Shown: in pieces, positions 8,529 to 17,789 of the stretch
How positions within the stretch are numbered: position 1 is the first letter of the stretch
Layout: each line of letters starts with the position of its first letter
From: Nocardia stercoris
GTDB lineage: Bacteria; Actinomycetota; Actinomycetes; Mycobacteriales; Mycobacteriaceae
Length of the DNA: 64,000 nt
Direction: 5' to 3'
NCBI RefSeq assembly: GCF_003696265.1
Contig: NZ_RFFH01000010.1
Location: 95,263-159,262, forward strand
Made by a program: the position numbers and the translations under genes
The notes under the pieces: generated by a model
The model's input: only the letters and a program-made list of their open reading frames with translations
Told to the model about the DNA's origin: nothing
Database searches by the model: none

Positions 8529-8960
8529 CTATTCGAGGATGCGGGTGAGCAGCCGGGTGAGCGTGTCGCGCTCGGTGGCCGACAAGGCGCGCAGGATGTC
8601 GTGTTGTACCGCGGTGAGTGGCGCGTCCAGCTCTTCGAGCCGTCGTCGCCCGGCGGCGGTCAGTGTGATCCGATTGCGACGGCGGTCGCTGGGATCCGGG
8701 GTGCGCGCGACGTGGCCTTGCGCGGTCAGCTCATTGAGCATCGTGTTCATATCGCTCTGGTCGATTCCGCACCGTTGGCCGATCCGCACCTGGCTGTCCG
8801 GGCCGAACTCGTCCAGCGCGGCCAGGATCGCAAAGTGATGGGCGTGCCCATCGACAGCGGTCATCGTTTCCGCGATGGTCCGATGTGCCCGCGCGGAAAC
8901 CTTGTTGATCAGCCAGCTCGGTTTGTTCCGCAGGCGGGTCGGCGCTTCGCCCATCTCCAT
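8529..8960 (-). CDS. MarR family transcriptional regulator
   Basis: A 143-residue MarR winged-helix repressor. The recognition-helix region is RIGQRCGIDQSDMNTMLNELTAQGHVART followed by the wing PDPSDRRRNRITLTAAGRRRL (the typical D-x-R-D-x-R-x3-L-T). It is transcribed divergently from the HbpS-like gene at 9056, and the 95-bp space between them carries three CTTGG-N5-CCAAG type palindromes, so it very likely represses itself and that gene. The ligand is unknown. Confidence 0.92.
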   Translation of the reverse strand: MEMGEAPTRLRNKPSWLINKVSARAHRTIAETMTAVDGHAHHFAILAALDEFGPDSQVRIGQRCGIDQSDMNTMLNELTAQGHVARTPDPSDRRRNRITLTAAGRRRLEELDAPLTAVQHDILRALSATERDTLTRLLTRILE

Positions 8961-8980
8961 GCGCGCAGTCTAATCAATCT

Positions 8981-9038
8981 CTTGGCTCCACCAAGGAACG
9001 GCGCTATGCTTGGTTGGACCAAGATTGGTCGACCCAAG
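8981..9038. promoter_or_regulatory. Three MarR-type operator palindromes
   Basis: Two clear copies of CTTGG-N5-CCAAG: 8981-8995 (spacer CTCCA) and 9009-9023 (spacer TTGGA), 28 bp apart, plus a weaker third, ATTGGTCGACCCAAG, at 9024-9038 directly abutting the second. They fill the divergent promoter region between the MarR gene and the HbpS-like gene. That MarR binds here is inferred from position and symmetry. Confidence 0.65.
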
Positions 9039-9055
9039 AAATTGAAGGTGGAACG

Positions 9056-9469
9056 ATGTCACTCACTTCGGACGAAGCTCGGGCGATCAGCGACCGGGTC
9101 CGCGAACACGCCACCGGACTCGGCGCGGCAGTTACGATCGCCATCGTCGACGACGGCGGGCACCTGCAGGTTCTCGATCGCATGGACGGCGCGTCCCCCA
9201 TGTCGGCGCGTATCGCTCCGGCGAAAGCATCCAGCGTGGCCCTGTTTCGACGCGACGACACCGACCTGATGAACCTGCAGCAGGCCTACCCCGCGGTGTT
9301 CGCGCAGATCATCGAGACCGCCGGAACGCCCATCGTCGCGGGCAGGGCCGCCCGGTTGATCTGGCGCGACGGTGTGGTCGCCGGCGCGATCGCCATCGCC
9401 GGCGGGACCCTCGAACAGGACGAAGCGTGTGTCGATGTCGCCGCGCTGCCGTTGGCCGCATCGACCTAG
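9056..9469 (+). CDS. GlcG/HbpS family heme-binding-like protein
   Basis: A 137-residue protein of the GlcG/HbpS/PduO-C (DUF336) family. Typical parts are VTIAIVDDGGHLQVLDRMDGA in the N-terminal half, then SPMSARIAPAKASSVALFRR and a C-terminal GGTLEQDEACVDVA. HbpS of Streptomyces binds haem and signals oxidative stress, while other members are linked to glycolate or propanediol use; which applies is unclear. The ATG at 9056 was chosen because GAAGGTGG precedes it and the palindromic operators lie just upstream. Probably controlled by the divergent MarR. Confidence 0.85.
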   Translation: MSLTSDEARAISDRVREHATGLGAAVTIAIVDDGGHLQVLDRMDGASPMSARIAPAKASSVALFRRDDTDLMNLQQAYPAVFAQIIETAGTPIVAGRAARLIWRDGVVAGAIAIAGGTLEQDEACVDVAALPLAAST

Positions 9470-9506
9470 CCGACAACCACGCAACGAGCTCGCCGAGGGG
9501 TGACCC

Positions 9507-10184
9507 TCAGACGGTGACGGTTTCGGGTTGCGGGTCGCGGAAGCGGTCGCGGCCCCAGCGGAGGTCGAGTAGGAGGCCGGCGAGGCCGACGGCCATGCAG
9601 GCGCCGGTGACGGCGAGCATGGTGGGGGAGGTGCGGCCAGTGAGGGCATTGCCGAGTAGGACGGTGCCGATGGTGCCCGGGAGGCTGCCGACCGCGGTGG
9701 CGATGATGTAGGGCAGCAGGCGGATTCGGGACAGGCCCGCGCAGTAGTTCACCACCGAGAACGGGACCGGGCCGATCATGCGCAACGAGCCGACGGCCAG
9801 CCAGCCGCGTTCGGCCAGGCGGCGGTCCACCGAACGGACCGCCGGATGCGTCAGCCAGCCGCTCACCGCCTCCCGGCCCAGCGCGCGGACCAGGAGCAAC
9901 GCCAGCACCGCGCTGAGCGAGGTCGCCGCGATCGCCAGGCAGACGCCGGGCAGCGGCCCGAACAGCAGACCGGCGCTGAGGGTGAACAGGGTGCGGGGGA
10001 AGGGTGCGACCGTCACCAGCGCGTGCACCAGGACGAACACCACCGGCAGCAACGGACCCACCGAATGTCCCCAGTCCCGGATCTGGCCGGGTGCCGGGTG
10101 CGGCAACAGCAGGGCCGCCGCCAGCAGGACCACACCGACGGCGAGCAGCGCCATCAGGCGGGGATCACGGAGTCTGCTGAGCAC
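9507..10184 (-). CDS. TVP38/TMEM64 (VTT domain) membrane protein
   Basis: A 225-residue integral membrane protein with about five to six hydrophobic segments. The VTT/SNARE-associated signature is readable: FPRTLFTLSAGLLFGPLPGVCLA, then VSGWLTHPAVRSVDRRLAERGW, MIGPVPFSVVNYCAGLSRI and the re-entrant LPGTIGTVLLGNALTG. DedA-superfamily members are associated with lipid scrambling or envelope homeostasis. Monocistronic, followed by a convergent HbpS-like gene 37 bp away. Confidence 0.88.
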   Translation of the reverse strand: MLSRLRDPRLMALLAVGVVLLAAALLLPHPAPGQIRDWGHSVGPLLPVVFVLVHALVTVAPFPRTLFTLSAGLLFGPLPGVCLAIAATSLSAVLALLLVRALGREAVSGWLTHPAVRSVDRRLAERGWLAVGSLRMIGPVPFSVVNYCAGLSRIRLLPYIIATAVGSLPGTIGTVLLGNALTGRTSPTMLAVTGACMAVGLAGLLLDLRWGRDRFRDPQPETVTV

Positions 10185-10823
10185 CCGGTCAGGGTATCGG
10201 GCAGAGGTGAAGACCGGGCACCGCCCACGGCGGGCCGCGCCTCACCGTGCCGCTGCCCGGTTGGGACTGATCTCGTCGGCGAGGGTCGCCTCGAACGGGG
10301 TCTCACCGTGCCGCTGCCGGGGTGAGGCGGATCTCGTCGGGGAGGGTCGCAGGGTCTCACCGCGCCGCTGCGGGGTGGGGGCCGAACGGCTAGCCTGGGA
10401 ATTGCCTTGTGGGTCAGGGCGGTTCACGGGGCGGGCGAGTGCGCCGGTTCGACGGCCTGCGTGCACTGCGCCGACCTGTCCGAGGTCGGGTCCGATCGGC
10501 TGCCTGGTGTGGAACAGCCGGGCGTGATCGAACCCGCCGCCGGACGGTACCGGCGGCGCTGTCGGCGAGCCTCGCGACACCGGCCCGGACCTGCGGGATC
10601 GTCCCGCGGGCTGCTTCGCGGTCTTCGCAGCGCCGTCGGTAGCATCCCTGTCGGTGGACTGTGGTCGTCGCCACATCCGGACGAACCGGCTGATCACGCT
10701 GTTTTTCGCATTGCGAACGGCTGTGTGGATCGGCGCGAAGCCGTTGCGAAGGTTTGGTTCGGCGCCCGGGAATCCGGTACAGGTGTAGAGGACCGGATCT
10801 GGACAGGAAGAGGAACTCGAGCG
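10185..10823. other. 639-bp non-coding stretch upstream of mutA
   Basis: No convincing gene on either strand. The first part (10241-10376) holds degenerate direct repeats, described separately; the rest is promoter/leader space for the mutAB operon. Open frames on both strands have no recognisable protein features and no ribosome sites. I find no clear B12 riboswitch, but I could not fold the region. Confidence 0.5.
10241..10376. repeat. Three degenerate direct repeats near mutA
   Basis: CTCACCGTGCCGCTGCC occurs at 10241 and 10302, and again as CTCACCGCGCCGCTGCG at 10356. After the first two copies a second shared block, ATCTCGTCGG-GAGGGTCGC, follows (around 10270 and 10331). Period is therefore 61 and 54 bp. 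It lies just after the divergent TVP38 start and about 450 bp upstream of mutA. Function unknown; could be a small local expansion. Confidence 0.7.
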
Positions 10824-12686
10824 ATGCCGATTGCTTCGGAGTCGGATACCGGCGCGGTACCCGAATACGGCGCCTGGCGGACCGGCGTGGCCGGCGTTCT
10901 GGCCAAGGCGCGGCGGGTCGAGCCCGCCGAACTCGGGGACGAGCCCGAGAAGTTGCTGGCCGTCACCACCTACGACGGCGTGACGGTCAATCCGCTGTAC
11001 ACCCGCCGCGACGAACTGCCCGAGCCGCCGCTGCCCGGCGCCTACCCGTTCGTGCGCGGCGGCGACGCCACCCGCGACGTGAACCGCGGCTGGTACGTGT
11101 GCGAGAAGTTCGACGGGTCCGACGCCGCCGCGGTGAACGAGGAGATCCTCGCCGCCCTGGACAACGGCACCAGCGCCGTGTGGCTGGGTGCCGGTGAACG
11201 CGGCGTGCCTGTGGCGCAGCTGCCGCGCGCGCTGGCCGGGCTGTTGTTCGACCTCGCCCCGCTCGCCGTCGACGCCGGTGCCGACGGTGCCGCCGCGGCC
11301 GAGCAGATCTTCGCCGTGCTCGACGGCTACACCGCCGCGACCGACCGGGCCGCGATCCAGGTCGCGCTCGGCCTGACCCCGCTCACCAGCCGGTTCAACG
11401 GCACCTCGCACGTGGATCTGGACACCGCGGTCGCGGTGGCCCGCCAGGCCGCGCAGCGGGCCGAGACCGTGCGCGCGCTCACCGTCTGCGGTATCGCGCT
11501 GCACAACGCCGGTGCCTCCGACGCCCAGGAACTGGGTGCCGCGGTCGCCGCCGGCCTCGAATACCTGCGTGCCCTCACCGAGGCCGGCTTCGACGCCGCG
11601 AGCGCGTTGCGGCAGTTGGTGTTCCGGTTCGCCGCCACCGACGACCAGTTCGCCACCACCGCGAAATTCCGTGCCGCCCGCCAGATCTGGGCCCGCGTCG
11701 CCCACGAGCTGGGCGCGCCGGAGGAGGGCAACGCCCCGCAGCACGCGGTCACCTCGGCGGCCATGCTGTCGCAGCGCGACCCGTGGGTGAACATGTTGCG
11801 CACCACGCTCGCCGCCTTCGGCGCGGGTGTCGGCGGCGCCGACCTGATCACCGTGCTGCCCTTCGACGCTCCGCTGCCCGCCGGGGAACTCGGTGTGTCG
11901 CGGGCGTTCTCGGACCGCATGGCGCGCAACACCCAGCTGCTGCTGCTCGAGGAGTCGCACCTGGGGCATGTCCAGGACCCGGGTGCGGGCTCCTGGTACG
12001 TGGAACGCTTCACCGCCGAACTGGCCGCTGCCGCATGGGCTTTCATGCAGGACATCGAGCGGGCTGGCGGCTACGTGGCCGCGCTGGAGTCCGGGTGGCT
12101 CGCCGAGCGGATCGCCGCCACCCGCGCCCGGCGCGAATCCGATGTGGCACACCGCAAGACGGCCGTCACCGGCGTGAACGAGTTCCCGAACCTGGCCGAG
12201 GACCCGCTGTCGGAGGCCGCCCGGCAGCCCGGCACGGTCGCCCGCTACGGTGCCGCGTTCGAGGCGCTGCGCAACCGGTCCGACGCGTACTTCGTCGCGA
12301 ACGGGCAGCGGCCCAAGGCGCTGCTGGTGCCGCTGGGCACCGTCGCCGAGCACAATGTGCGGGTGATCTGGTCGCAGAACCTGCTCGCCTCCGGCGGCAT
12401 CGAGGCGATCACCCCCGGCCCGCTCGCGGCCGGTGAGATCGCCGCCGCCGCAACCGAATCCGGTGCCACGGTCGCGGTGCTGGTCGGTTCGGACAAGCGT
12501 TACGGTACCGATGCCCGGGCGGCCGTCGAGGAGCTGCGCGCCGCCGGTGTCACCACCGTGCTGCTGGCCGGACCGGAGAAGGCGGTCGCCGATCTGCCTG
12601 AAACGCGGCGTCCCGACGGATTCCTCACCGCCCGCATCGACGCGGTCGAGGTCCTGTCCGGCCTGCTCGAGAAGCTGGGAGCGTAG
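10824..12686 (+). CDS. mutA: Methylmalonyl-CoA mutase small subunit
   Basis: A 620-residue beta (small) subunit of adenosylcobalamin-dependent methylmalonyl-CoA mutase, which interconverts (R)-methylmalonyl-CoA and succinyl-CoA for propionate, odd-chain and branched-chain catabolism and for methylmalonyl extender supply. It keeps the TIM-barrel core (RDVNRGWYVCEKFDG, FRFAATDDQFATTAKFRAARQIW, DPGAGSWYVERFT) but its C-terminal B12-like domain lacks the DxHxxG cobalt-ligand motif, as expected for the non-catalytic subunit. ATG at 10824 follows AGGAAGAGGAA. Only 3 bp separate it from mutB, so the two are one operon. Confidence 0.95.
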   Translation: MPIASESDTGAVPEYGAWRTGVAGVLAKARRVEPAELGDEPEKLLAVTTYDGVTVNPLYTRRDELPEPPLPGAYPFVRGGDATRDVNRGWYVCEKFDGSDAAAVNEEILAALDNGTSAVWLGAGERGVPVAQLPRALAGLLFDLAPLAVDAGADGAAAAEQIFAVLDGYTAATDRAAIQVALGLTPLTSRFNGTSHVDLDTAVAVARQAAQRAETVRALTVCGIALHNAGASDAQELGAAVAAGLEYLRALTEAGFDAASALRQLVFRFAATDDQFATTAKFRAARQIWARVAHELGAPEEGNAPQHAVTSAAMLSQRDPWVNMLRTTLAAFGAGVGGADLITVLPFDAPLPAGELGVSRAFSDRMARNTQLLLLEESHLGHVQDPGAGSWYVERFTAELAAAAWAFMQDIERAGGYVAALESGWLAERIAATRARRESDVAHRKTAVTGVNEFPNLAEDPLSEAARQPGTVARYGAAFEALRNRSDAYFVANGQRPKALLVPLGTVAEHNVRVIWSQNLLASGGIEAITPGPLAAGEIAAAATESGATVAVLVGSDKRYGTDARAAVEELRAAGVTTVLLAGPEKAVADLPETRRPDGFLTARIDAVEVLSGLLEKLGA

Positions 12687-12689
12687 AAG

Positions 12690-14942
12690 ATGTCCGACAT
12701 CAAGCACCTGATCGGCAGCTTCGCCGACGTGCCGCTGGGCGACCCGGTCGACGCCGCGCCCGCCGCCACGCAGGTCGAGGCGTTCGTGGCCGACGCCGCG
12801 AAGGCCAACAACTACACTCCCGCGGACCTGGTCTGGGCGACCCCGGAGGGCATCGACGTGCCGCCGGTGCTGACCCGCGCCGACCGCGACGCGATTGTGG
12901 CGCAAGGGTATCCGCTCGACAGCGTGCCCGGTGTGGCGCCGTTCGTGCGCGGACCGTACCCGACCATGTACGTGAACCAGCCATGGACGATCCGCCAGTA
13001 CGCCGGTTTCTCCACCGCCGCGGACTCCAACGCCTTCTACCGCCGCAACCTCGCGGCCGGTCAGAAGGGCCTGTCGGTGGCCTTCGACCTGGCCACCCAC
13101 CGCGGCTACGACTCCGACCATCCGCGCGTCACCGGTGACGTCGGCATGGCCGGGGTCGCCATCGACTCCATCCTCGACATGCGGGAACTGTTCGATCAGA
13201 TTCCGCTGGACCAGGTCTCGGTCTCGATGACCATGAACGGCGCGGTGCTGCCGATCCTAGCGCTGTACGTCGTGGCCGCCGAGGAGCAGGGCGTCGCCCC
13301 CGAGCAGCTGGCCGGAACCATTCAGAACGACATTCTGAAGGAGTTCATGGTCCGCAACACCTACATCTATCCGCCGACGCCGTCGATGCGGATCATCTCC
13401 GACATCTTCGCCTACACCAGCGCGCGGATGCCGAAGTTCAACTCGATCTCCATCTCCGGCTACCACATTCAGGAAGCCGGTGCGACCGCCGACCTGGAGC
13501 TGGCCTACACCCTCGCCGACGGCGTGGAGTACATCAAGGCCGGTATCGCCGCGGGCATGGAGGTCGACAAGTTCGCACCGCGGCTGTCGTTCTTCTGGGC
13601 GATCGGCATGAACTTCTTCATGGAGGTCGCCAAGCTGCGCGCCGGCCGTCTGCTGTGGAGCGAGCTGGTCGCCGAGTTCGAACCGAAGAACGCGAAATCG
13701 TCTGCGCTGCGGACACATTCGCAGACCTCCGGCTGGTCGCTGACCGCGCAGGACGTGTTCAACAATGTGGCCCGCACCTGTGTGGAGGCGATGGCGGCGA
13801 CCCAGGGGCACACCCAGTCGCTGCACACCAACGCCCTCGACGAGGCGCTCGCGCTGCCGACGGACTTCTCCGCCCGGATCGCCCGCAACACCCAGCTGCT
13901 GATCCAGCAGGAGTCCAACACGACCCGGCCCGCCGACCCGTGGGGTGGCTCGTACTACGTCGAGTGGCTCACCCACGAGCTGGCCAACCGGGCCCGCGCC
14001 CATATCGCCGAGGTGCAGGCGCACGGCGGTATGGCGCAGGCGATCTCGGAGGGCATCCCGAAGCTGCGCATCGAGGAAGCCGCCGCGCGCACCCAGGCCC
14101 GCATCGACACCGGCAAGCAGGCCGTGATCGGGGTCAACAAGTATCAGGCCGACGAGGACACCCCGATCGAGGTGCTCAAGGTCGACAACACCCGGGTGCG
14201 CGCCGAGCAGGCCGAGAAGCTGGCTCGGCTGCGCGCCGAGCGCGACTCCGCCGCGGTGGAGCGGGCGCTGGCCGAATTGACCCGTGCCGCAGCGTCGTCC
14301 GAGGGCGGCATGGAGAACAACCTGCTCGCGCTGGCGGTCGACGCCGCCCGCGCCAAGGCCACCGTCGGTGAGATCTCCGACGCGCTGGAGAAGGTCTACG
14401 GCCGCCACCAGGCCGAGATCCGCACCCTGTCCGGTGTCTACCGTGAGGAGGCCGGCGTTGTGACCAACATCAGCAAGGCCATCGAGCTGGTGACCGAGTT
14501 CGCCGAGGCCGAGGGCCGCCGCCCCCGCATCCTGGTCGCCAAGATGGGCCAGGACGGGCACGACCGCGGCCAGAAGGTGATCGCGACCGCGTTCGCCGAC
14601 CTGGGCATGGACGTCGACGTGGGCCCGCTGTTCCAGACCCCGGAAGAGGTGGCGCAGCAGGCGGCCGACAACGACGTGCACATCGTCGGTGTGTCGTCGC
14701 TGGCGGCCGGCCACCTCACGCTGGTGCCCGCGCTGCGGCAGGCACTGGCCGATGTCGGTCGCCCCGACATCATGGTCGTGGTCGGTGGCGTCATCCCGCC
14801 CGGCGACTTCGACGAGCTGTACGCCGCCGGCGCGGCCGCGGTGTACGGGCCGGGCACCGTGATCGCGGATTCCGCGATCGAGCTGATCAAGAAGCTGGCC
14901 GCCGACCTCGGCCACGAGATCGGCGCCGGCACCGCGGAATGA
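12690..14942 (+). CDS. mutB: Methylmalonyl-CoA mutase large (catalytic) subunit
   Basis: A 750-residue alpha subunit. The barrel has GPYPTMYVNQPWTIRQYAG, FDLATHRGYDSDHPRV and ISGYHIQEAGA, and substrate-loop RNTQLLIQQES. The C-terminal cobalamin domain has the DGHDRG (DxHxxG) motif at about residue 622 in LVAKMGQDGHDRG, followed by VVVGGVIPPGDF; the His is the lower axial cobalt ligand. Length is standard. It forms the heterodimer with MutA and is followed by a strong hairpin at 14949-15004, then meaB. Confidence 0.97.
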   Translation: MSDIKHLIGSFADVPLGDPVDAAPAATQVEAFVADAAKANNYTPADLVWATPEGIDVPPVLTRADRDAIVAQGYPLDSVPGVAPFVRGPYPTMYVNQPWTIRQYAGFSTAADSNAFYRRNLAAGQKGLSVAFDLATHRGYDSDHPRVTGDVGMAGVAIDSILDMRELFDQIPLDQVSVSMTMNGAVLPILALYVVAAEEQGVAPEQLAGTIQNDILKEFMVRNTYIYPPTPSMRIISDIFAYTSARMPKFNSISISGYHIQEAGATADLELAYTLADGVEYIKAGIAAGMEVDKFAPRLSFFWAIGMNFFMEVAKLRAGRLLWSELVAEFEPKNAKSSALRTHSQTSGWSLTAQDVFNNVARTCVEAMAATQGHTQSLHTNALDEALALPTDFSARIARNTQLLIQQESNTTRPADPWGGSYYVEWLTHELANRARAHIAEVQAHGGMAQAISEGIPKLRIEEAAARTQARIDTGKQAVIGVNKYQADEDTPIEVLKVDNTRVRAEQAEKLARLRAERDSAAVERALAELTRAAASSEGGMENNLLALAVDAARAKATVGEISDALEKVYGRHQAEIRTLSGVYREEAGVVTNISKAIELVTEFAEAEGRRPRILVAKMGQDGHDRGQKVIATAFADLGMDVDVGPLFQTPEEVAQQAADNDVHIVGVSSLAAGHLTLVPALRQALADVGRPDIMVVVGGVIPPGDFDELYAAGAAAVYGPGTVIADSAIELIKKLAADLGHEIGAGTAE

Positions 14943-14948
14943 GCACTG

Positions 14949-15004
14949 CCCGAAGGGATGTCACCGCCGGCCGAACGCACCGGCCGCGGGTGACATCCCT
15001 CGGG
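14949..15004 (+). terminator. Hairpin after mutB
   Basis: AGGGATGTCACC at 14954-14965 pairs with GGTGACATCCCT at 14989-15000 (12 bp perfect), extended inward by GCCGGCC/GGCCGC and outward by CCCG/CGGG. It begins 6 bp after the mutB stop and is a typical actinobacterial terminator; read-through into meaB is possible because the next start is about 220 bp away on the same strand. Confidence 0.7.
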
Positions 15005-15225
15005 TCGCCCGCGTCGGGGCCGGATCGATCGCCCGTTCCCGGCGAAGCGGCACTGCGGCCCGGTGGCCTGCCTGCGAGTCCGGTTCGGCCGGTAGCGGAT
15101 TCGCGGCGTTCGGTGGTGCACCGGCGTTGCGGTGTTGCGGGCCGGATCAAGTGGGCGACGGCCCCGAGTGAACTGTTCGGTGCCGGCGGCTGGCCGGGCG
15201 TGGGCTCGATTCCGTCTTCGACGAT

Positions 15226-16389
15226 GTGGGAGTGAGTGTGGCGGAGAACCGGTTTCGGTCCAGGGCTGTGTCGGAAGGCGACGCGACGATCGGGGTGTCG
15301 CACCCGCGGCTCGGAACCGTCGCGGGCACGCCGGGTGGTTCGGCGGTGGACCCGGCCGCGGATCCGGCTGCCGCGCAGTCACATCCGCGCTCGGCCCGGC
15401 GGCCCGCCGTCGACGTGGAGCAGCTGGCCGAATCGGTGCGGCGTGGGGAGCGGGCCGGTCTGGCGCGTGCCATCACCCTCGTCGAGTCGACCCGCGCGGA
15501 TCACCGGGCCCTCGCACAGCAACTGTTGCTGCTGCTGATGCCCGATGCGGCGCGGGCGGATTCGAAGCGGGTCGGCATCACCGGTGTGCCCGGGGTCGGC
15601 AAGTCGACGTTCATCGACGCGCTCGGCATGTACCTGCTCGGACAGGGACACCGGGTCGCGGTCCTCGCGGTCGATCCGTCCTCGACCCGCACCGGTGGTT
15701 CGATCCTGGGCGACAAGACCCGCATGGCGCGACTGTCGGTGGAACGCAACGCCTTCATCCGGCCCTCGCCGACCGCCGGCACGCTGGGCGGGGTCGCGAA
15801 GGCGACCCGCGAGACCATGGTGCTGCTGGAGGCCGCCGGATACGATGTGATCCTGGTCGAGACCGTCGGGGTGGGTCAGTCCGAGGTGACTGTCGCCGGC
15901 ATGGTCGACGTGTTCTGCTTCCTCACCCTGGCCCGCACCGGAGACCAGTTGCAGGGCATCAAGAAGGGCGTGCTCGAACTGGCCGACCTGGTCGCGGTGA
16001 ACAAGGCCGACGGCCGCCACGAACTCGAGGCCAAGGCCGCCGCCCGTGAACTCCAGGGCGCGATGCGCCTGATCCACCCCCGCGAATCCCTGTGGCGCCC
16101 ACCGGTGATCACAATGAGCGGCCTGAACGGTGCCGGCCTGGACACCTTCTGGGACACCGTCCTGCGTCATCGTGAAGTGCTCACCGAGGCGGGCGAATTC
16201 GCCGAGAAGCGCCGCCGCCAGCAGGTGGAGTGGACCTGGACCATGGTGCACGACCAGCTGCTGCGGCGCCTCGCCGACGACCCGGCCGTGAAAGCGCTAC
16301 GGCCGGAGGTGGAAGCGGCGGTGCGTTCGGGCGATCTGACCCCCGCCATGGCGGCCGAGGAGATCCTGCGCGTTTTCGACGCCGACTGA
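15226..16389 (+). CDS. meaB: MeaB/ArgK-type GTPase, mutase chaperone
   Basis: A 387-residue G3E-family GTPase that protects and reactivates methylmalonyl-CoA mutase by gating cobalamin transfer. Motifs: GVPGVGKST (G1, Walker A), VDPSSTRTGGSILGDKTRM (the conserved MeaB switch block), ILVETVGVGQSE (G3), and VNKAD (G4). The start is uncertain: GTG codons at 15226, 15232 and 15238 are all in frame, and the last has GGGAG 5 nt upstream. About 60 residues precede the conserved LAESVRRGERAGLARAITLV block, so the N-terminus is longer than in typical homologues. Position after mutAB confirms the role. Confidence 0.92.
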   Translation: MGVSVAENRFRSRAVSEGDATIGVSHPRLGTVAGTPGGSAVDPAADPAAAQSHPRSARRPAVDVEQLAESVRRGERAGLARAITLVESTRADHRALAQQLLLLLMPDAARADSKRVGITGVPGVGKSTFIDALGMYLLGQGHRVAVLAVDPSSTRTGGSILGDKTRMARLSVERNAFIRPSPTAGTLGGVAKATRETMVLLEAAGYDVILVETVGVGQSEVTVAGMVDVFCFLTLARTGDQLQGIKKGVLELADLVAVNKADGRHELEAKAAARELQGAMRLIHPRESLWRPPVITMSGLNGAGLDTFWDTVLRHREVLTEAGEFAEKRRRQQVEWTWTMVHDQLLRRLADDPAVKALRPEVEAAVRSGDLTPAMAAEEILRVFDAD

Positions 16390-16610
16390 CACGCGTTGCC
16401 TGCCCCGGGCCGGTGGTGATCCGGCTGTGCCGTCCGGCGGTGTTTCTTCGCCGTCGATGACCGTCCGCGGTAGCGGGGGCCGTCGTGGATCACCTCAGCG
16501 GTGAACGCGTCCCGTGCCCCACGGCTCGGGGTATTCCCGAACGCTTTTCGGGTGACGGCTCAGGGTTCGTCCCGGATGTCCGTTGCGGCGTGAGTTCTTA
16601 CCGTCGAAGG

Positions 16611-17748
16611 ATGCGCATCGTACCGGCCGTATCCGTTCTCGCATTGCTTGTCCTCACCGGGTGCTCCAGCGTCCCGGACTCGGCGTCGGGGGCCGCGCCG
16701 ACTACCGCGGTCACGGTGTCACCGGAGCGGGTTCGGTCGTTGCGCGAGGATATCGACGCGCTGGTACGCGCGGGCGCGACCGGGGCGATCGCCACGCTGA
16801 CGGAGAACGGGCAGACTCTGACGGTGACCTCGGGTGTCGCCGACCGGTCGACCGGTGCGCCGATGCCTGCCGCGACACCGCAGCAGGTTCGAATCGGCAG
16901 TGTTTCCAAGGTGTTCGCGGCCTCGGTCCTGCTGCAACTGGTGTCCGAAGGCCGCATCCGCCTGGACGATTCGGTCGACACCTATCTGCCCGGCCTGCTC
17001 ACCGGTGACGGAGTGGACGGCAAGGCCGTCACGGTGCGGCAGATCCTGCAACATCGCAGCGGTCTCCCGGAATTGACCGACTTCCCCGAGATTGACGAAT
17101 ACCGCGCCGGGGTGCAGCACCGCACCTTCACCCCGGCCGAGGAGATCGCCATCGCGCTGCGGCATCCGTCCCAGTTTTCGCCCGGCGCGCGTTTCCGGTA
17201 CACCAATACCAACTACATCGTGGTCGGGATGCTGATCGAAAAGGTGACCGGCCGTGCATATTCCGATGTTCTACGCGACCGGATCCTCACGCCGAACCAC
17301 CTCGCAGACACGTATCTTCCGGGCGCCGGCGAAGCCGATCTCCGCGGCCCGCATCCGGAGGGTTACGCGATGATCGACAACGTACTCACCGATGTCACCC
17401 GCCAGGAGTCGTCGGTGGCGTGGGCGGCGGGCGCGATGGTGTCCAGCGGCGACGACCTCGATCACTTCGGCCTGGCCTTGCTCGCCGGGAAGGTGGTGCC
17501 GGACGCCCAGCTCCGGGAGATGCTGGACCTGCAGCACACCGACGACTTCCCGGTGCAGTACGGACTGGGTATCGGCGGTGCCGAGTTGTCCTGTGGCACA
17601 CAGTTCTTCGGCCACCGGAGGGATCGCCGGATTCGGGACGATCACCGGTGCGACCCGTGACGGTCGAGCCGCCACCATCGCCGTCACCGGCCCCTCGGGT
17701 AAGGCTCCGGACACCTCGGCCCTGTTGAGCCACGCCCTGTGCCCGTAG
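16611..17748 (+). pseudogene. Serine hydrolase (class C beta-lactamase-like) lipoprotein, frameshifted
   Basis: Starting at ATG 16611 the product has a lipoprotein signal ending LTGC (VSVLALLVLTGCSS) and a beta-lactamase/D-Ala-D-Ala carboxypeptidase fold: catalytic SVSK (SxxK) in RIGSVSKVFAA and YTN in RYTNTNYIVV. The third motif, expected as GHTGG, is broken. The frame reads GTQFFGH then RRD and stops at 17660, whereas the correct continuation TGGIAGFGTITGATRDG to HALCP lies in the +1 frame up to 17748. The lesion is at about 17613-17616 and fits a loss of two bases (CAC-C-GGA for CAC-ACC-GGA). Either a real inactivation or a sequencing error. Expected role: cell-wall peptidase or esterase outside the membrane. 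Confidence 0.8.
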
Positions 17749-17789
17749 AGCGGGTGGAAACACTCATGACACCGAGCGTCGTAGACAGT

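Noticed and set aside
10185..10823. Possible cobalamin riboswitch upstream of mutA
   Set aside because: No recognisable B12-box core by eye; a covariance-model search of this segment would decide.
10242..14915. Very long minus-strand open frames (up to 959 codons) opposite mutA and mutB
   Set aside because: Antisense to strongly conserved mutase subunits; composition is the mirror image of high-GC3 coding sequence, with no ribosome site or domain.
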